Shown: one piece after another, positions 61,319 through 64,000 of the stretch
Layout of the letters: every line of letters begins with the position of its first letter
Position numbering within the stretch: the first letter of the stretch is position 1
NCBI GenBank assembly: GCA_038883335.1
Contig: JAVZMI010000005.1
Coordinates: forward strand, 38,233 to 102,232
DNA from: Candidatus Bathyarchaeia archaeon
GTDB lineage: Archaea; Thermoproteota; Bathyarchaeia; Hecatellales; Hecatellaceae
Length of the DNA stretch: 64,000 nucleotides
Direction of reading: 5' to 3'
The notes under the pieces: generated by a model
Seen by the model: the letters and a program-made list of their open reading frames with translations, nothing else
The model's database searches: none
What the model was told of the DNA's origin: nothing
Translations under genes and position numbers: made by a program

Positions 61319-61714
61319 ATGTCATTAGAGCAGGAGATTCTGGATGAGCTGAGGAAGATTCGAGAAGCTGTAACCCCCAAACCAGCACCCCCGCCGCCTC
61401 CACCACCCAAAGGTCTATTGGCTGAGTTTGTGGACTTTATAGGCAAATATGGGGTTCTAGGTCTGGCTGTCGGCTTCGTTATTGGTTTATATGTAGGTAA
61501 AGTCGTCTCTGCGCTCGTAACAGATATCATAATGCCTATTCCAGGCGCCTTCCTGCCTAGTGGTGATTGGAGGAAGGCTGTGGTCAGTATACCGGTTGGG
61601 AATGGAATAAACCTCGCCATAGGTGACTTTGTAGGCGTATTAATTGACTTCATAATAGTTGCGTTCGTAGTCTTCTTGATAGCCAGATACGCGCGGAAAA
61701 TGGGAATAAAGTAG
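61319..61714 (+). CDS. mscL: Large-conductance mechanosensitive channel MscL-like
   Basis: MscL opens under membrane tension to release solutes on osmotic downshift. The 131-residue protein has a short N-terminal helix (EQEILDELRKIREA), a proline-rich linker (PAPPPPPPPKG), then two membrane helices: YGVLGLAVGFVIGLYVGKVVSALVTD-like and FVGVLIDFIIVAFVVFLIARY. The first helix contains the Gly/Ala pore pattern. A Pro-rich insertion before TM1 is an archaeal variant. The start at 61319 (MSLEQ) is chosen by build; an ATG at 61268 is in frame. Confidence 0.87.
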   Translation: MSLEQEILDELRKIREAVTPKPAPPPPPPPKGLLAEFVDFIGKYGVLGLAVGFVIGLYVGKVVSALVTDIIMPIPGAFLPSGDWRKAVVSIPVGNGINLAIGDFVGVLIDFIIVAFVVFLIARYARKMGIK

Positions 61715-61955
61715 TTCCCTTAACCTAATTTGGCAGATACATAAACCCGGCATTCCTCCCACCATACGCATTAATATGTCATTTGGGAGGCTTTCAGTTT
61801 AAGCCTCAGATGAAAGAATCATCCAAACCGCTGCTGCTTTCATCTTTCTGTTGCAGTGGTCTCATTGGTACTGTGCCTCAATCTGGGTGCATCATCCTTG
61901 AAGTTACGTAAGGCTAATTTATGCGAAGATCTTCTCAGAACCAGTGCGGGTGAAG

Positions 61956-62942
61956 ATGGTGGGCGAATACTCTGAGAGAAAGCTTATAGAGATCTTGAAG
62001 GTGCTCAGCGAACACAGAGAGCCTGTGGGCGCCCGTCTTGTGGCTAATGAACTCATGAGGAGAGGGTTCAGACTTGACGAGCGGACGGTGAGGTATCATC
62101 TGAAGATATTGGATGAAAGAGGCCTTACAGAGAACTTTGGCTATGAGGGGCGTGTGATAACAGCTAAGGGGTTAGAGGAGATAAGAAACGCTCTGATGAT
62201 AAGTCGGATGGGGTTCGTCATAGCAAAGATAGAGTCTCTAATCTACAGGATGGATTTTGATATTGAGAGTGGGAAAGGAAATGTGATAGTCAATCTAGCA
62301 CTTGTTGACGATGAGAACTTCAAAGAAGCTATCGTGATTATTAAGAGAGTTATCAAGGCGGGTTACACGGTGTCTTCAAAGATCAGGATCCTCGACGGGG
62401 GAGAGAGTTTTGGGGGTAACACCGTACCTCAAGGCAAGAAGATGATCTTCACCCTCTGTAGCATAACTCAAGATGGCATACTGCACAAGGCTGGGATCCC
62501 CATAACCTTAGAGTTTGGAGGTGTACTCCAAGTTGTGAATGGGAAGCCGTTGAGGTTTACAGACGCGATAAAATACACAGGCACAACACTCGACCCTCTA
62601 GACCTATTCGCGACGAAGGGCTTGAGTTCAGTTATGAAGGCGATAGAGACGGGGAACGGCCAGATTCTGACTAACCTACGCGAGATCCCTATGGACGCTG
62701 TGGATAATGCTAAGATGATACTGCAAAAAGCGGAAAGACTTGGGATTGGAGGCGTGCTAAAGATAGGCGAACCCAACGAATCCATCTTCGGCGTCCCGGT
62801 TGGCATCGGTCGAGTTGGCATAGCACTTATAGGTGGAACTAACCCTCTAGCTGCAGTAAGTGAGAGCGGCATTCCAATTCAAACTAAGGTCATTGAAGAT
62901 TTGATGCCGTTTGAGGAGATGACCCATATTGATGAGATCTAG
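61956..62942 (+). CDS. nrpR: NrpR-like transcriptional regulator (winged helix + DUF128)
   Basis: NrpR represses nitrogen-assimilation genes in archaea and senses 2-oxoglutarate. Residues 1-75 are a winged helix (LIEILKVLSEHREPVGARLVANEL, RTVRYHLKILDERGL) and the rest is one NrpR (DUF128) domain with GGNTVPQGKK, LEFGGVLQV and GIGRVGIALIGGTNPLAA. Some NrpR proteins have two such domains; this has one. GGGTGA precedes ATG 61956; GTGs at 61944 and 61950 are in frame. The nitrogen-type module at 14-20 kb is a possible target by theme only. Confidence 0.9.
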   Translation: MVGEYSERKLIEILKVLSEHREPVGARLVANELMRRGFRLDERTVRYHLKILDERGLTENFGYEGRVITAKGLEEIRNALMISRMGFVIAKIESLIYRMDFDIESGKGNVIVNLALVDDENFKEAIVIIKRVIKAGYTVSSKIRILDGGESFGGNTVPQGKKMIFTLCSITQDGILHKAGIPITLEFGGVLQVVNGKPLRFTDAIKYTGTTLDPLDLFATKGLSSVMKAIETGNGQILTNLREIPMDAVDNAKMILQKAERLGIGGVLKIGEPNESIFGVPVGIGRVGIALIGGTNPLAAVSESGIPIQTKVIEDLMPFEEMTHIDEI

Positions 62943-63060
62943 TCTCAACCCTCCGCTTTTCACAGCTCACACTGAACGTCTCCCTTGTTTTGATGGGCGA
63001 AGATATAAATTCCATTAAGCTATAGTGGGTTTAATGTAACTTACGGGAGAAATCTCTGGG

Positions 63061-64000
63061 GTGGCAGGAGTTTCAAGCGGCAGCGTCGAAGATGCTGATC
63101 AAAGCATTCTTACACTATTTCCAAGCCTCAATTTTAGGAACGGGTCAGCAACTTCGAAGAGGGCGTTTGAAAGAAATTTACTAGTTCTCCTCGCAGTTGG
63201 AGAAGGCAAAGTCACAAGGCGCCAGATTGTTAAGTCATATCAATTTTCAAATTTAGCAGTCGCCAAGAGCGTGGGAGTGTTAGAGGCCAAAGGCCTGTTA
63301 TGTAAGAAGGCTATGCAAACCAGTAAAAGTGGATATTATCTGACAGCCAAAGGTGTCGTAGCGCTCATGGCGTTCCCAGAATTCAGGAACTTCGAACAGA
63401 CTCGGTCAATCCTGACGAAGGTGGAATATAGAGATGACAGTCTAGCCTTCGCCCTTTTAACTATAGGCTCAAGTCTGGGTCAGAGGAGTGAGGCTGTATA
63501 CGAACTTCTCTTAGAGTATGCTAAGGCAGGCCATAACATTGAAGACATTGATAGTCAAACTGCAGCCTTGTCACTTCTTGAGTTCTTGAGCAATAAGTGG
63601 AGGCATGAGAGGCAGACTGTTCCAGAATATTTGAGCGTGTTCAGAGAATTTACTACACAGGGATTTGAGTTGTTGATGAGAACTATATTAGCATCCATTA
63701 GGCCGAGGCCCGATGATCTAAATTGCTTCGTCCAGTTTCTATGTGAAGTTGCCGACTTTTACCATAACCCCATAAGGAGGAGTTACCTCAGCATTCTAAA
63801 AGATAATCCTCACTTGAGGAAAAGACTTGAAGAGTTTAAAGATGAGCAGGAGAGCTTAGTGAAGCGGGAGGGGGCTTCCGCTGAGGTGACACTCAGGGTG
63901 CGCAATATGGCTGAGTTTTACAGGTTCTCTCATATGCCAGCTCACCTCCAAGCGATTGGGGTGAGGTTAATAGTTGAACCCTTGGATTTTATGGTTAGAG
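63061..64000 (+). CDS. Winged-helix protein of unknown function, 3' end cut
   Basis: The frame is open from a GTG at 63061 to the window edge, 313 codons translated by hand. The N-terminal part reads as a winged helix (FERNLLVLLAVGEGKVTRRQIVK, SNLAVAKSVGVLEAKGLL, GYYLTAKGVVAL). Then comes a long helical region with repeated RxR and acidic patches but no clear domain. No TATA box was seen in the 118-base gap after nrpR, so it might be co-transcribed. The full length and role cannot be told from this window. Confidence 0.7.
   Translation, partial: MAGVSSGSVEDADQSILTLFPSLNFRNGSATSKRAFERNLLVLLAVGEGKVTRRQIVKSYQFSNLAVAKSVGVLEAKGLLCKKAMQTSKSGYYLTAKGVVALMAFPEFRNFEQTRSILTKVEYRDDSLAFALLTIGSSLGQRSEAVYELLLEYAKAGHNIEDIDSQTAALSLLEFLSNKWRHERQTVPEYLSVFREFTTQGFELLMRTILASIRPRPDDLNCFVQFLCEVADFYHNPIRRSYLSILKDNPHLRKRLEEFKDEQESLVKREGASAEVTLRVRNMAEFYRFSHMPAHLQAIGVRLIVEPLDFMVR

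Noticed and set aside
1..64000. CRISPR array or rRNA genes
   Set aside because: No regularly spaced repeats and no rRNA-like conserved stretches were seen on reading through.

Overview
The window is archaeal chromosomal DNA. It carries an STT3/AglB oligosaccharyltransferase, Nop10, aIF2-alpha, an archaeal ATP-dependent DNA ligase, a proteasome beta subunit, TrmB and NrpR regulators, KaiC-like ATPases and a FlaI-type secretion ATPase. It also has a tRNA-Arg with an anticodon-loop intron and many TATA boxes about 25 bases before short leaders with GGAGG/GGTG ribosome sites. The proteasome subunit looks crenarchaeal, and V4R proteins and a decayed integrase are present. Together these suggest the Thermoproteota (TACK) side, perhaps Bathyarchaeia. 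No 16S rRNA is present, so this placement is an inference.

Layout: 1-9.2 kb is information processing and envelope (type IA topoisomerase, zinc ribbon, IleRS, STT3, Nop10, aIF2-alpha, a UbiE-like methyltransferase). 9.3-20.8 kb looks like a nitrogen/amide catabolism region: class III aminotransferase, ornithine-cyclodeaminase-like enzyme, TrmB regulator, CBS protein, nitrilase-fold amidohydrolase divergent from a DUR3-like sodium symporter, carbamate kinase, four very small membrane proteins and an OFA-type MFS carrier. 21.1-32.3 kb is a type IV pilus-like locus: two pilin-like proteins, ATPase and two T2SSF membrane proteins in a tight operon with an unrecognised helical protein. It is flanked by a V4R protein, two KaiC-like ATPases and a TrmB-like regulator. 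33.5-37.9 kb is an accessory island: a secreted caspase-like protease, a decayed FG-GAP/PKD surface protein and a decayed tyrosine integrase.

37.9-49.1 kb holds isoprenoid/redox genes (FixC/geranylgeranyl-reductase-like protein, FixX-like ferredoxin, polyprenyl synthase), an AbrB-PhoU regulator, a CPA2 antiporter, an HD hydrolase, DNA ligase, an LsrF-type aldolase and a zinc alcohol dehydrogenase. 49.3-58.4 kb is a protein turnover/translation block: a MoaD/SAMP-like protein, an RNA-repair domain protein, proteasome beta, M20 peptidase, AlaRS, LeuRS, a DUF434 protein and tRNA-Arg(CCT). 58.7-64 kb has a V4R protein, radical SAM/SPASM enzyme, a 49-residue lysine-rich protein, MscL-like channel, NrpR-like regulator and a winged-helix protein cut by the window end.

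The most interesting points are these. (1) The symporter/nitrilase/carbamate kinase module has several undescribed small membrane proteins. (2) A proteasome beta subunit has Ala where the catalytic Thr1 should align. (3) A secreted caspase lies next to a decayed integrase. (4) The V4R/KaiC/TrmB-associated pilus locus includes an unknown aspartate-rich protein. (5) Several genes have N-terminal coding sequence that extends past any standard start codon.
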